A stretch of DNA of 64,000 bases from V1-33 sp039795165 (GCA_039795165.1 JBDKER010000025.1:1-64000); one strand, 5' to 3'; positions 17,598 through 27,039 are shown, numbered from the stretch's first letter. Numbers and translations: made by a program. The notes: a model not told the origin generated them from the sequence alone.

Positions 17598-18254
17598 ATG
17601 TCCCTGTTTGCCGACTGCCGACTGTATGGAATTGTTGATGCTGGCTACTGCGAGGCCGGGAGGATGCCGGCGATGCTTGCGGCGATGCTCGCGGGTGGGG
17701 TTTCGGTGGTGCAGCTGCGGGCGAAGGGATGGTCCGAGGGGGACGTGGAGGAAATGGCGAGCCGGCTGCACCCGGTCACCCGGGCTGCCGGGGTTCCCCT
17801 TGTGATCAATGATTTTCCCGGGGCTGCGGGCCGCGTGGGGGTGGAAGCCGTGCATGTGGGGCAGGACGATCTGACGGTGGCCGAGGCGCGAGCACTGGCC
17901 GGACCGGGTGTGCTCGTCGGTAAATCCACCCACAGTGTGGCCCAGGCACGGGCTGCATGGGCCGAGGGAGCCGACTACCTGGGCTTCGGTCCACTCTTTG
18001 CGACACCCACCAAGCCCGATTACCGTCCCATCGGCACCGAAGACATCCGGACCGTCCATGCCGAGTCCCCCGTGCCGGTTTTCTGCATAGGGGGCATCAA
18101 GGAGGAGAATCTCCCTGCGGTCTTGGCGGCCGGGGCGCGCCGGGTGGTCATTGTGAGCGGGATCCTGCAGTCGCCTGCTCCTGCGGAGTACGTGCGCCGC
18201 TGCCTCGAAATCATGGGGCGGGAGGAAAGCGGGAGTGCCGAGGGCCGATTTTAA
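17598..18254 (+). CDS. thiE: Thiamine phosphate synthase
   Basis: A 218-residue TIM-barrel enzyme joining HMP pyrophosphate and thiazole phosphate to thiamine phosphate. Key segments are VSVVQLRAKGWSEGDV (the usual QLR.K motif), PLVINDFPGAAGRVGVEAVH followed by VGQDDL (the usual NDR..lA...GAdGvHlGQ.D region, with DF in place of DR), GKSTHS, DYLGFGPLFATPTKPDY and CIGGIKEENLP. ATG at 17598 gives a normal-length enzyme; a longer frame upstream has no family match. No other thi gene is adjacent. It is followed by a weak hairpin with a T-run at 18284-18312, then the pilus/secretion locus. Confidence 0.92.
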   Translation: MSLFADCRLYGIVDAGYCEAGRMPAMLAAMLAGGVSVVQLRAKGWSEGDVEEMASRLHPVTRAAGVPLVINDFPGAAGRVGVEAVHVGQDDLTVAEARALAGPGVLVGKSTHSVAQARAAWAEGADYLGFGPLFATPTKPDYRPIGTEDIRTVHAESPVPVFCIGGIKEENLPAVLAAGARRVVIVSGILQSPAPAEYVRRCLEIMGREESGSAEGRF

Positions 18255-18283
18255 CCCGAGCCCAATGAGCGTGCTGATACGAA

Positions 18284-18312
18284 TTCCGGGCCGGGTGGGT
18301 CGGAACTTTTTT
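18284..18312 (+). terminator. Weak possible terminator between thiE and the secretion/pilus locus
   Basis: TTCCG (18284-18288) can pair with CGGAA (18301-18305) around a 12-base loop, followed by C and six Ts (18307-18312). The stem is only 5 bp, so support is modest; its position after thiE fits. Confidence 0.35.
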
Positions 18313-18360
18313 CACTCAAGACTTGCGCCTTACGCGGCTATCAGGCAAACACCGATGCCA

Positions 18361-18378
18361 TAAGGAGAAAATACTGTG
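18361..18378 (+). promoter_or_regulatory. Strong Shine-Dalgarno before a GTG start
   Basis: TAAGGAGAAA at 18361-18370 ends five bases before GTG at 18376. Most genes in this window have no recognisable Shine-Dalgarno, so this near-perfect site stands out. It decides the GTG start of the first secretion ATPase. Confidence 0.8.
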
Positions 18379-20040
18379 TACTCGAACGACGACTACCTTC
18401 TCGAACTGCTTCAGGAATCAGGCAACGTGGACCCTCACGACGTCCAGGAAGCCGTTATTCATAAGGGCAAACGCACGGCCCTTGAGTATCTGATGGAGAC
18501 CGGCAAGGTGTCCGAGGAACTGCTGGCGCAGACCATGGCGATGAATTCCGGCATGGAATATGTCGACCTTTCCGGGTTCGTGCCGGATGCGGCCACCCTT
18601 GAGCTGATGCCTTCGGAGACGGCGGTGAAGTACCACGTCATTCCGGTGGGTGTCGAGGACGGCCGGCTTTCGGTGGCGGTGGCGGATCCCCTTGATTTTC
18701 AGGCGATGGACAGCCTGCCGCACCTTGTCAGCTTCCCGCTCGACTTCTACTGTGCGCCGCGGTCGCAGATCACGCAGTTCCTCACAGAATTCTTCGGGTA
18801 CCGCAAGGAAGCGGGGGGCGATCTGAGTTTTGCTGGCTCGGATGCGACGGCACCGGCGACCGAAGCGGATGCTCCCATCATCAAGCTGGTGGCGGATCTG
18901 CTGGCCGAGGCCGTCAACAGCCGGGCGAGTGACATTCACGTGGAACCGCTCGAGAAGCGGCTGCGCATCCGTTACCGCATCGATGGCGTGCTGCAGGAAG
19001 TGGCGAGTCACCCCAAGCATCTGCACGCACCGATCATGGCGCGTCTCAAGATCATGACCGGGTCGATGAGCATCGACGAGCGCCGGGTGCCGCAGGACGG
19101 ACGGATTCAGGCCCGGGTGGGACCCAAGGACATTGACCTGCGGGTTTCCACGGTGCCGACGAACCATGGCGAGAGCGTCGTCATGCGTATTCTCGACAAG
19201 AGCAGTCTGCTGCTTGGTTTGAGCGACCTTGGATTCTTCAGTGATGACCATGCGACTTTCACGGAACTGCTTGGTCTGCCGGACGGCATCATTCTGATCA
19301 CGGGGCCTACGGGATCGGGGAAAACGACGACGCTTTATGCGTGTCTGAACACGATCAACCGGCCTGACCGGAAGATCATTACGGTCGAGGACCCGGTCGA
19401 GTACCAGCTGGGAGGGATCAATCAGGTGCCTGTGAAGGAAGACATCGGGATGAGTTTCGGGGCGGCCCTGCGGTCCATGCTGCGTCAGGCTCCCAACATC
19501 ATCATGATCGGGGAAATCCGGGATGCGGAGACGGCCAACATTGCCATCAACGCTTCGCTGACGGGTCACCTTGTCTTCTCGACGCTGCACACGAATGACG
19601 CGCCGGGGGCGGTGGCCCGTATGGTCAACATGGGGGTCAAGCCGTTCCTCATCGCTTCTGCGGTGCGGGCCATGATGGCGCAGCGGCTGGTCCGGAAGCT
19701 GTGTGCTGACTGCAAGGCTCCGGCGGAACTCAATGAAAAGCAGATGCGCGCGCTCGGTCTGGATGCTTCGCGGGCGGCGGATGCGAAAATCATGGGCCCG
19801 ACCGGTTGTTCCAAGTGCAAAGGCAAGGGATTCCGCGGCCGGATGTGCATTCTGGAAATCTTCAAGGTGGACGACCAGGTGCGCGGCATGATCAACGAAG
19901 GACTGAGCACGCCGCAGCTCCGCAAGCGGGCCCGCGAACTCGGCATGCGCACCCTGCGGGAAGACGGCGTCCGCAAGGTTCTGGCGGGCATGACCACGGC
20001 CGATGAAGTCATTGAAACCACCATGGGCGACTCCGACTGA
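18376..20040 (+). CDS. Type II secretion / type IV pilus assembly ATPase (GspE/PilB family), first copy
   Basis: A 554-residue cytoplasmic hexameric ATPase that powers pilus or pseudopilus assembly. Residues 1-150 form the MshEN/T2SSE_N-type domain. The catalytic core from about 170 has SRASDIHVEPLEKRLRIRYR, Walker A GPTGSGKTT (310-318), the Asp-box VEDPVEYQLGGINQVPV and Walker B region IIMIGEIRDAETA, then the His box STLHTNDAPGAV. A zinc tetracysteine (CADC ... CSKC) lies near residues 450-480, as in GspE/PilB but not PilT. The GTG start is fixed by the strong ribosome site at 18361. It is followed after 51 bases by a second full-length family member. Confidence 0.95.
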   Translation: MYSNDDYLLELLQESGNVDPHDVQEAVIHKGKRTALEYLMETGKVSEELLAQTMAMNSGMEYVDLSGFVPDAATLELMPSETAVKYHVIPVGVEDGRLSVAVADPLDFQAMDSLPHLVSFPLDFYCAPRSQITQFLTEFFGYRKEAGGDLSFAGSDATAPATEADAPIIKLVADLLAEAVNSRASDIHVEPLEKRLRIRYRIDGVLQEVASHPKHLHAPIMARLKIMTGSMSIDERRVPQDGRIQARVGPKDIDLRVSTVPTNHGESVVMRILDKSSLLLGLSDLGFFSDDHATFTELLGLPDGIILITGPTGSGKTTTLYACLNTINRPDRKIITVEDPVEYQLGGINQVPVKEDIGMSFGAALRSMLRQAPNIIMIGEIRDAETANIAINASLTGHLVFSTLHTNDAPGAVARMVNMGVKPFLIASAVRAMMAQRLVRKLCADCKAPAELNEKQMRALGLDASRAADAKIMGPTGCSKCKGKGFRGRMCILEIFKVDDQVRGMINEGLSTPQLRKRARELGMRTLREDGVRKVLAGMTTADEVIETTMGDSD

Positions 20041-20091
20041 TGCGGCGGCCTGTGTGACACCCTAACATTCAATTTCAACAGTTTCCGAGAT

Positions 20092-21759
20092 ATGACAGCG
20101 CAATACGTTCTGGATATTTTCCAAGGCCGCGGCGTGATGAGCGAGAGTCAGGTGGGTGAGATCCTTGATGAGATCAGCACCACCGGGAAGGATGTGAAAC
20201 GGCTGCTGAACGACTACGGTTATGTGCAGTCGGAGGATCAGGTATATGAGGTGATTGCGGAGGAACTGGGAGCTGAGTATGCGGATCTGCGGCGGTATGA
20301 GCCTCCGCGGGCGCTGCTGGATCTCGTTCCGGCGAACCTTGCGAAGATGCACGGGGCGCTTCCGGTGAATTACGATGAGCAGGGTCTGCATGTGGCTCTG
20401 CTTGATCCACTCAATCCGCAGACGGTGGAGGATCTGCGTTTTGCGCTCGATAAGCCGATTGTGGTGGTGGTGGCGGACACTGACCGCATCGAGGATCTCA
20501 TCAACACGAGTTACGCGGCGGAGAATGAGGGGATGGAGGACATCCTCACGGGGCTGCAGCTGGGCGACATGGGCAAGCCGGGCGGCATGGAGACCGAAGC
20601 CAACGCGGCTCCCATTGTGCGCTACGTTGACCTTGTCCTCTTCCAGGCCGTCAAGCAGAAGGCGTCGGACATTCACTTCGAGCCGTTCGAAAACGACTTC
20701 AAGATCCGCTACCGGGTGGACGGTGGTCTGCTGGAAATGGCACCGCCGCCGCCGCATCTTGGACCGATCATCACATCGCGGATCAAGGTCATGGCGAACC
20801 TGAACATTGCGGAGCGGCGGATTCCGCAGGACGGCCGCATCATGAAGATTGTGGGTGGCAAGCAGGTGGACATGCGGGTGAGCACGCTGCCGACGATTCA
20901 CGGGGAATCGGTGGTGCTGCGGGTGCTGGACCGCTCGAGCATCAATCTGGATCTCGAGAACCTGGCGCTGCCGCCGGTGCTGTACGATTACATTCTTGAC
21001 ACGGTGCAGAAGCCGAATGGGATTTTCATTGTCACGGGGCCGACGGGTGCGGGCAAGACGACGACGCTGTATGCGGCGCTGCGGAAGGTGAATACGGTCG
21101 ACTGCAAGCTGCTGACCTGTGAGGATCCGGTTGAGTACGACATTGAGGGAATCATTCAGGTTCCGGTGAATGAAGCGGTGGGGGTGACCTTTGCGAAGGT
21201 GCTGCGTGCGTTTCTGCGGCAGGACCCGGACCGCATCATGGTTGGTGAGATGCGGGACAAGGAGACGGCGACCATTGCGATTCAGGCTTCGCTGACGGGA
21301 CACCTTGTGCTTTCAACTCTCCACACGAATGACGCGCCGGGAGCGGTGACGCGTCTGGTGGACATGGGCTGCGAGCCATTTCTTGTGGCTGCGACCATGG
21401 AGGCGGTGCTGGCACAGCGTCTCCTGCGGACGATCTGCAAGAGCTGCCGGGTTCCGTACGAGCCGAGCGAGTCGATTCTGAATCAGCTGGGGCTCAGTCC
21501 GCATGAGATCGGTGACAAGCATTTCTACACGGGCCGAGGCTGCGAGGACTGCAACAGTTCGGGCTACCGGGGCCGCCGGGGTCTTTACGAACTGCTCGAC
21601 ATGAATGATGCGCTGCGGGATCTCATCTGCGAGCGGGCACCCACGGTGGTGCTTAAGCAGAAGGCGATCGAGCTGGGGATGGTGACGCTGCGGGATGACG
21701 GTCTGCGCAACATCTACGAGGGCAACACCACCATCGAGGAAGTCCTCAAGTACACTTGA
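20092..21759 (+). CDS. Type II secretion / type IV pilus assembly ATPase (GspE/PilB family), second copy
   Basis: A 555-residue paralog of the preceding gene, clearly diverged in sequence. It has its own N-terminal T2SSE_N-type domain (about 1-150) and core motifs KASDIHFEPFENDFKIRYR, Walker A GPTGAGKTT (316-324), CEDPVEYDIEGIIQVPV, RIMVGEMRDKETA and STLHTNDAPGAV. A CKSC ... CEDC zinc site is near residues 445-485. Both copies keep all catalytic motifs, so neither is obviously dead and neither is a PilT-type retraction ATPase, which would lack the N-domain and zinc site. Two assembly ATPases before one platform gene suggest either a heteromeric motor or two pilus/secretion systems sharing components. 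Confidence 0.95.
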   Translation: MTAQYVLDIFQGRGVMSESQVGEILDEISTTGKDVKRLLNDYGYVQSEDQVYEVIAEELGAEYADLRRYEPPRALLDLVPANLAKMHGALPVNYDEQGLHVALLDPLNPQTVEDLRFALDKPIVVVVADTDRIEDLINTSYAAENEGMEDILTGLQLGDMGKPGGMETEANAAPIVRYVDLVLFQAVKQKASDIHFEPFENDFKIRYRVDGGLLEMAPPPPHLGPIITSRIKVMANLNIAERRIPQDGRIMKIVGGKQVDMRVSTLPTIHGESVVLRVLDRSSINLDLENLALPPVLYDYILDTVQKPNGIFIVTGPTGAGKTTTLYAALRKVNTVDCKLLTCEDPVEYDIEGIIQVPVNEAVGVTFAKVLRAFLRQDPDRIMVGEMRDKETATIAIQASLTGHLVLSTLHTNDAPGAVTRLVDMGCEPFLVAATMEAVLAQRLLRTICKSCRVPYEPSESILNQLGLSPHEIGDKHFYTGRGCEDCNSSGYRGRRGLYELLDMNDALRDLICERAPTVVLKQKAIELGMVTLRDDGLRNIYEGNTTIEEVLKYT

Positions 21760-21928
21760 CCCCGGAGCCGAGTCGAATGACGAAGAACTGCGATTCTGAT
21801 TTCCGATGCAACTGACTGGTCAGCCATCCCATGCGGAGTTCCTTCCCCGGGCTGGGGAGCGGGTCCGCTGCGTTCCGTTTTCCCATTCCCTGTCCGCCTG
21901 ATTTCCACTTTTCACGCCCCCCAGACCC

Positions 21929-23194
21929 ATGGCCAAATTTGAATACATCGCTGTCAACGCCCGAGGTGAGGAAACCGCGGGAGCCATTGAAGCCGGCAGC
22001 AAGGACGATGCCATCAACAAGCTCCGCGGCAGCGGATTGTTTCCCACGCAGGTGGCTCCGGAGGGACAGCTGACGCAGGCGGTCAAGAAGACGAAGAAGG
22101 CGTCGGCGGTGGCCAAGGGCAAGGCTCCCAAGAAGGCGACTGGCAAGGTGAAGAGCAAGGCGCTCATGATTTGGACGAGGCAGCTGGCCACGCTGATTGA
22201 TTCCGGTCTTCCGCTGCTGCGCGGGCTCAACGTGCTGGCGAATCAGGAACCGAATCCGGTGCTGAAGCATACGGTGGTGTCGCTGGCGGATTCCGTGCAG
22301 ACGGGTTCGACCTTTTCCGAGAGTCTTTCACAGCACCCGAAGGTCTTCAACAAGCTCTATGTGAACATGGTGAAGGCGGGCGAGCTTGGCGGGGTGCTGG
22401 AACTGGTGCTCAACCGTCTCGCTGAATACCAGGAGAAGGCCCAGAAGCTGAAGAACAAGATTGTTTCGGCGATGGTGTATCCAGTGATCGTGATTTTCAT
22501 CGCGATGGGGATCGTGGTCTTCCTGCTCACCTACATTGTACCGAAGTTCACGGAAATCTTCGAGAACATGGTGCAGGGCGGGGCGAGTCAGATGCCGGCG
22601 CTGACGCGTGCGGTCATTGGAGCCAGTGACTTCATGAAGGCGAACTGGTACATCGTCTTTGGAGCGATTGCGCTTATGGTGATGGGCTTCAAGGCGTTCG
22701 GGACCACGAAGAACGGACGGCGCACGCTTGACCGTCTCGCGCTCAAGCTGCCGCTGTTTGGCCCGGTGCTGCTAAAGAGTTCGATCGCGCGGTTTTCGCG
22801 TACGCTGGGAACGCTGGTGACGTCCGGGGTGCCGATTCTGCAGGCGCTCAACATCACGCGGGACACGGCGGGCAATACGGTGGTGGCGGAAGCCATCATG
22901 AAGGTGCACGATGCGGTCAAGGAAGGGGAATCGATGGTGGCTCCGCTGGATTCGAGCAAGATCTTTCCGGCGATGGTGATTTCGATGGTGGAAGTGGGTG
23001 AGGAGACGGGGCAGTTGCCGGAGATGCTTCTGAAGATCGCTGACGTGTATGATGACGAGGTCGACAACTCGGTGAGTGCGCTGACTTCGCTACTTGAGCC
23101 GATCATGATTGTGGTGCTGGCTGTGATTGTTGCGGTCATCGTGCTGGCGCTCTTCCAGCCGCTCATTACGGTCATCACGAAGTTCCAGGGCTGA
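21929..23194 (+). CDS. Type II secretion / type IV pilus inner-membrane platform protein (GspF/PilC family)
   Basis: A 421-residue polytopic membrane protein. It has the N-terminal segment MAKFEYIAVNARGEETAGAI typical of PilC, then a Lys/Ala-rich basic linker (about 50-75), then two T2SSF repeats. Transmembrane helices are near 182-205, 238-255 and 390-412. The repeats each contain a TLxxSGxPxxxAL motif (TLIDSGLPLLRGL and TLVTSGVPILQAL) and a GE-x-GG/Q-L motif (KAGELGGVLE, VGEETGQLPE). It anchors the ATPase and directs pilin into the filament. The 169-base gap upstream holds no gene. The start is ATG at 21929 without a Shine-Dalgarno. Confidence 0.95.
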   Translation: MAKFEYIAVNARGEETAGAIEAGSKDDAINKLRGSGLFPTQVAPEGQLTQAVKKTKKASAVAKGKAPKKATGKVKSKALMIWTRQLATLIDSGLPLLRGLNVLANQEPNPVLKHTVVSLADSVQTGSTFSESLSQHPKVFNKLYVNMVKAGELGGVLELVLNRLAEYQEKAQKLKNKIVSAMVYPVIVIFIAMGIVVFLLTYIVPKFTEIFENMVQGGASQMPALTRAVIGASDFMKANWYIVFGAIALMVMGFKAFGTTKNGRRTLDRLALKLPLFGPVLLKSSIARFSRTLGTLVTSGVPILQALNITRDTAGNTVVAEAIMKVHDAVKEGESMVAPLDSSKIFPAMVISMVEVGEETGQLPEMLLKIADVYDDEVDNSVSALTSLLEPIMIVVLAVIVAVIVLALFQPLITVITKFQG

Positions 23195-23243
23195 GTCGGC
23201 GGATTGCGCCGCGGAGTCCTATCCGATCCCATTCCGAAAACTG

Positions 23244-23900
23244 ATGAAAACAACTGCTGCCACCAACCGACGTGCGGGCTTTACGCTCATTGAGGTCATG
23301 ACCGTGATTGCGATCATGGCCTTGCTTGGGGCGATGGGGTTTGCGGGGTTTCAGTATGCGATCCGCAAGAGCAAGGAGAAGCAGACGCAGAACCGGATGG
23401 CGGCGATTTCGTCGATCATTCAGCAGTACCGGGATGAGAACGGGAACTATCCTGTGCCGCAGGATCCGATGAGTTCGGGGTCGCTGCGCGGCAAGCAGTG
23501 GCCGGCGGGCGGGGCGGTGGCCTTGTATCAGCTGTTGTCCGGGGATGGGGATGATGCGCTCCAGGGCGGCAAGGGAGTGCAGAGTGTGGGCATTCCGGGT
23601 GGGGCGGAGAACACGGGGAAGATTCTGCTGGATACCTGTGTGGCACCGACGAAGGAGCAGGTGCAGCAGAAGAAGAAGACGGAAATGGTGGATGCGCTCG
23701 AGGACGGCCGGTTTGTGGTAGTTGACGGCTTTGGCCGTCCGTTTCAGTACCTGGTGGGGATCCGCGACCGGAATGGGAGGCTTACGAATGCGGGGGAGAT
23801 GCACAGCAGCAGTGATTTCGAGCTGTGGTCGTACGGGGCGCTGGAGAACCGCGATGATTCTCCTGAGGGGCAGCGCCAGTGGATCAAGAGCTGGCAGTGA
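23244..23900 (+). CDS. Type II secretion pseudopilin / type IV pilin-like protein (GspG-like)
   Basis: A 218-residue prepilin. The leader MKTTAATNRRAG ends at G12, followed by FTLIEV with the conserved Glu at mature position 5. A hydrophobic helix runs to about residue 37. This is the class III signal processed by prepilin peptidase. The globular part has a GspG-like QNRMAAISSIIQQYRDENGNYPVP segment and a C-terminal FGRPFQYLVG and FELWSYGALE region, as in major pseudopilins. ATG at 23244 is selected because the prepilin leader must be short; the longer frame overlaps gspF. It lies 49 bases after gspF. No prepilin peptidase or secretin gene is in the window. Confidence 0.9.
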   Translation: MKTTAATNRRAGFTLIEVMTVIAIMALLGAMGFAGFQYAIRKSKEKQTQNRMAAISSIIQQYRDENGNYPVPQDPMSSGSLRGKQWPAGGAVALYQLLSGDGDDALQGGKGVQSVGIPGGAENTGKILLDTCVAPTKEQVQQKKKTEMVDALEDGRFVVVDGFGRPFQYLVGIRDRNGRLTNAGEMHSSSDFELWSYGALENRDDSPEGQRQWIKSWQ

Positions 23901-23937
23901 TGGCGGGTGCTGATTTCCGGTTGGCTGGTGTGTCAGA

Positions 23938-24657
23938 ATGACTGAAGGTTCTGGGGTCATGAAGACGCCGCTGCCTCAGTCGAGGAACCGGAATCTGCCG
24001 AAGCCCGAGGCTCCGGCGGACGTGGTCATGCCTGGCCGCGGGGCTGAGATGCTGCCGCCGGGTGGGCCTGTGATGTCAGGTGTGGAGCGCCGTCAGCCAT
24101 GGCAGCAGGACCGTCGGGAGCCTTCTCCGCTCGCGAGGCTGGCCCGCGCCCTGCTGGGGTTGGTGCTGGTGGCGGGGATGTTCGGAGGGTTTCTGTATCT
24201 GTATTTCCGAGGTGTCAGCACGGAGGGGAGGCAGGAGATGGGGGTGCAGGAATTGCTGGCGATGATTGGGGCGGAGGTATGGGAGAATGGGACCGCCGAG
24301 CTGATGCCGGTTGCTGGCATTGCGGAGGAGGAAGTGATGTTGCTCCCGATGGTGCTGATGGAGGCGAAGCGCAAAGCGGGGCCGAGGTTTCCGGAAGTGA
24401 GGATTGTGACGGGTGATCCGCCTCCTGGGACTGGAGCTGCGACTCATCAGATTGTTTATTTCATTGGTGGCGAGGCTTCCGTGGTGCTGAGGATGCGGCT
24501 GGATCCGGCCACTGGCCGCATGGAGTATCTTGGCCAGAAGAACCGGGTGCTGCCGGAGCGGGTGGGTCGTCCGGCGGAGGAGGTGCCTGTGGCTGAACCG
24601 GCAGAACTGGACGCCGGGCCCGCGGTGGATTCCGAAAAAGTATCGGAACAGCCTTGA
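23938..24657 (+). CDS. Single-pass membrane protein of unknown function next to the pseudopilin
   Basis: A 239-residue protein I do not recognise. Residues 1-65 are Pro/Arg-rich and probably cytoplasmic. One transmembrane helix spans about 69-90 (ALLGLVLVAGMFGGFLYLYF). The extracytoplasmic part (about 95-200) is a small mixed domain ending in an acidic, Ala/Pro-rich tail. It starts 37 bases after the pseudopilin stop and probably shares its transcript. The bitopic layout with a periplasmic domain could suit an assembly accessory, in the manner of GspL/M or PilN/O, but no motif supports that. Alternative start: ATG at 23959. Confidence 0.6.
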   Translation: MTEGSGVMKTPLPQSRNRNLPKPEAPADVVMPGRGAEMLPPGGPVMSGVERRQPWQQDRREPSPLARLARALLGLVLVAGMFGGFLYLYFRGVSTEGRQEMGVQELLAMIGAEVWENGTAELMPVAGIAEEEVMLLPMVLMEAKRKAGPRFPEVRIVTGDPPPGTGAATHQIVYFIGGEASVVLRMRLDPATGRMEYLGQKNRVLPERVGRPAEEVPVAEPAELDAGPAVDSEKVSEQP

Positions 24658-24730
24658 AATCACCGTGAGAATTCCGGGCTGGCCATCGTTTAGGTGAGGG
24701 ATTGCATCATTTTACCGACCATCATTTCCC

Positions 24731-26026
24731 ATGAATCAGATCATCATTCCGAACCGTCGATCCTTTCTGAAATCTGCTGCGGCCGCTGGAGCGGTGGGTG
24801 GTCTTGCGGCCCCGGGCATAGTACTGGGCAATCCTGACAGCCGGCGGCTGAAGATTGGCCTGGTGGGCTGTGGTGGGCGGGGCAGTGGTGCGGCTGGGGA
24901 TGCCATGACATCGGACAGCAATGCCGAGCTGTGGGCGGTGGGGGATGTGTTTCCGTCGAGCATCGAGGGGAGCCTCAATGCGCTGCGCAATCAGTTCAAG
25001 GACCGGGTCAATGTGGATGAGGCGCGGAAGTTCACGGGGATGGATGCCTATCAGAAGGTGCTGGAGAGCGGGGTGGATGTGGTGCTGCTGGCGACGCCTC
25101 CGGGGTTCCGGCCGCTGCATTTCGAGGCGGCGGTGAATGCGGGCAAGCATGTGTTCTGCGAGAAGCCGGTGGCCGTGGACATGGCTGGGGTGAAGAAGGT
25201 GATGGCGGCGGCGCAGAAGGCGAAGGAGAAGGGGTTGGCGGTGGTTTCCGGATTCTGCTGGCGGAAGGACACGTCGCGCCGTGAGTTCTTCAAGCGTGTG
25301 CACGGTGGCGATATCGGGGACATTGCGCATTATTATGCGACGTATTATACGGGGCCGGTGAAGCCGATGGCGCGGCGGGAGGACCGTAAACCCGAGTGGA
25401 GCGATGTGGAGTGGCAGGTGCGCAACTGGTATAACTTCTCGTGGCTTGGGGGTGACAGTCTTGTGGAGCAGGCCGTGCACAGTGTCGACAAGGTCGGCTG
25501 GGCCTTTCTGGACAAGGATCCGATTGCCTGTCATGGCAACGGGGGGAGGCAGGTTCCGTTTGAGGGAGCCGAGGGGTATAACATCTTCGATCACTTCTCG
25601 GTGATTTACGAGTATCCGGGTGGAGCGCTTGCCACCGTGGCCAACCGGCAGATTCCGAACTGCGAGAACGAGAATGCGGACTACATTCTCGGGACGAAGG
25701 GGAATGCGACCATCAAGGGCGGGTTGCGCATCACGGGAGACAAGGCTTGGCGGGACCGGGGTGAGGCTCCGGTGAACATGTATGTCTACGAGCACATGGA
25801 ATTGTTCCAGTCGATCCGCGAGGGCAAGCCGTTGTACGAGGGCGACTGGATGTGTCACAGCACGGCCCTTGCGATCATGGGTCGGATGGCGGCCTATACG
25901 GGTCGGCGGATTACGTGGGACATGCTCATGAAGTCCGAGGAAGATCTGGCTCCGGACGATCTGAAGTGGGATTCGGCGTTCACGCCGAACCCGATGCCGC
26001 GGCCTGGGATTACGAAGTTCGTGTGA
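24731..26026 (+). CDS. Tat-exported Gfo/Idh/MocA family oxidoreductase (second paralog)
   Basis: A 431-residue protein starting MNQIIIPNRRSFLKSAAAAG, a twin-arginine signal (NRRSFLK) with an Ala-rich core. The mature part has the Rossmann motif IGLVGCGGRGSGA and CEKPVAVDMAGVKKVM (the EKP catalytic loop, about residue 145). It also has VEQAVHSVDKVGWAF, where E/H residues line the sugar pocket of this superfamily. It differs substantially from the paralog at 13537, so the two probably use different substrates. A role in periplasmic or surface sugar oxidation is inferred from exported PVC homologs. It stands alone: 73 bases after the membrane protein gene and 173 before the DUF4239 gene. Confidence 0.93.
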   Translation: MNQIIIPNRRSFLKSAAAAGAVGGLAAPGIVLGNPDSRRLKIGLVGCGGRGSGAAGDAMTSDSNAELWAVGDVFPSSIEGSLNALRNQFKDRVNVDEARKFTGMDAYQKVLESGVDVVLLATPPGFRPLHFEAAVNAGKHVFCEKPVAVDMAGVKKVMAAAQKAKEKGLAVVSGFCWRKDTSRREFFKRVHGGDIGDIAHYYATYYTGPVKPMARREDRKPEWSDVEWQVRNWYNFSWLGGDSLVEQAVHSVDKVGWAFLDKDPIACHGNGGRQVPFEGAEGYNIFDHFSVIYEYPGGALATVANRQIPNCENENADYILGTKGNATIKGGLRITGDKAWRDRGEAPVNMYVYEHMELFQSIREGKPLYEGDWMCHSTALAIMGRMAAYTGRRITWDMLMKSEEDLAPDDLKWDSAFTPNPMPRPGITKFV

Positions 26027-26199
26027 AGCGGGGCTGCTGCCGGTGATTCCGGGGCGGCTGTGGCTGGTCTCGCGGCCTGCCGAGGCTGACTGTGGGGTCC
26101 TGTGGGTCCTGCGGCGACTTTTCCTGACGAAAACCGTCCTTGCGGGGGTGGCTTGCCTGACTCAGTCTGGAGGCCTTAAAGCAACCCTGACTGATTTTC

Positions 26200-27039
26200 A
26201 TGTTCTTCTGGATTTACGACATCCCGACTCCGACGCTGGCACTGCTGTTTGCGGTAGTGTTTGTGGGCTTTACGTGGGCTGGGATTATTTTCATCAGTCC
26301 GATCCTGAAGTTCTGGGTGAAGCGGCAGGAGGGGATCAATGACATTGTGGGGTATGCGCTGGGGGCTTTTGGGGTCTTCTATGGACTGCTGCTGGGGTTG
26401 CTGGCGGTTTCCAGTTATGAGAATTCGTCCGAGTTGGAGGGAATTGTGGCGAGCGAGGCGGCGGCTTTGGCGGGACTCTGGCGGGATGTGGACAACTATC
26501 CGGAGCCCTCGCGCACGAGTCTGCAGGACAAGCTGAGAACTTACTCCGACAACATCATTGCGGGCGAATGGCCGGCGCAGCGGAAGGGAAAAATGGACAC
26601 CCAGGGGGTGAAGCTGGCGTCACAGTTTCAGAGGGAACTGTGTCAGTTCAAGCCGGCTGACATCAGCGAGCAGATTCTGCATGCGGAGACCATGCGGGCG
26701 TTCAACCACATGGTGGAATTCCGCAGCAAGCGCATTCAGAATACGAACAGCGGGATTCCCGGGGTGATGTGGTGGGTGGTCATGGTGGGGGCCATCATCA
26801 ATACCCTGATCATCATGTTTTTCCGGGTGAGGTTCGATATCCACCTCGTGATTGGCGGGCTGCTGGCCTTTGTGGTGGGGTCGTTGATCTTTCTGGTGGC
26901 GGCGCTTGATTATCCATTCCGTGGCGAAGTGAGCATTGGGCCGGACCGGATCAAGGTGGTGTACGATGCGCTCATGAAGAAGTCGCCGGAGGCGGCGGCG
27001 ATTCCTGCGGTGCCTGAGCCTGTTCCAGCGAAACCCTGA
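26200..27039 (+). CDS. DUF4239 family membrane protein
   Basis: A 279-residue membrane protein with helices near residues 10-32, 48-68, 188-206 and 210-232. It matches the DUF4239 layout: two N-terminal helices, a soluble helical middle (GIVASEAAALAGLWRDVDNY and following) and two C-terminal helices, then ALDYPFRGEVSIGP after the last helix. The family has no established function. The C-terminal tail is Pro/Ala-rich. ATG at 26200 directly precedes the first hydrophobic stretch. The gene converges with the nicotinamidase-like gene, with a 59-base spacer that holds only a poor hairpin candidate. Confidence 0.85.
   Translation: MFFWIYDIPTPTLALLFAVVFVGFTWAGIIFISPILKFWVKRQEGINDIVGYALGAFGVFYGLLLGLLAVSSYENSSELEGIVASEAAALAGLWRDVDNYPEPSRTSLQDKLRTYSDNIIAGEWPAQRKGKMDTQGVKLASQFQRELCQFKPADISEQILHAETMRAFNHMVEFRSKRIQNTNSGIPGVMWWVVMVGAIINTLIIMFFRVRFDIHLVIGGLLAFVVGSLIFLVAALDYPFRGEVSIGPDRIKVVYDALMKKSPEAAAIPAVPEPVPAKP

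Noticed and set aside
21760..21928. The 169-base gap before gspF as a small gene or RNA
   Set aside because: No frame with sense and only a short CCCC/GGGG stem; nothing supports a feature.
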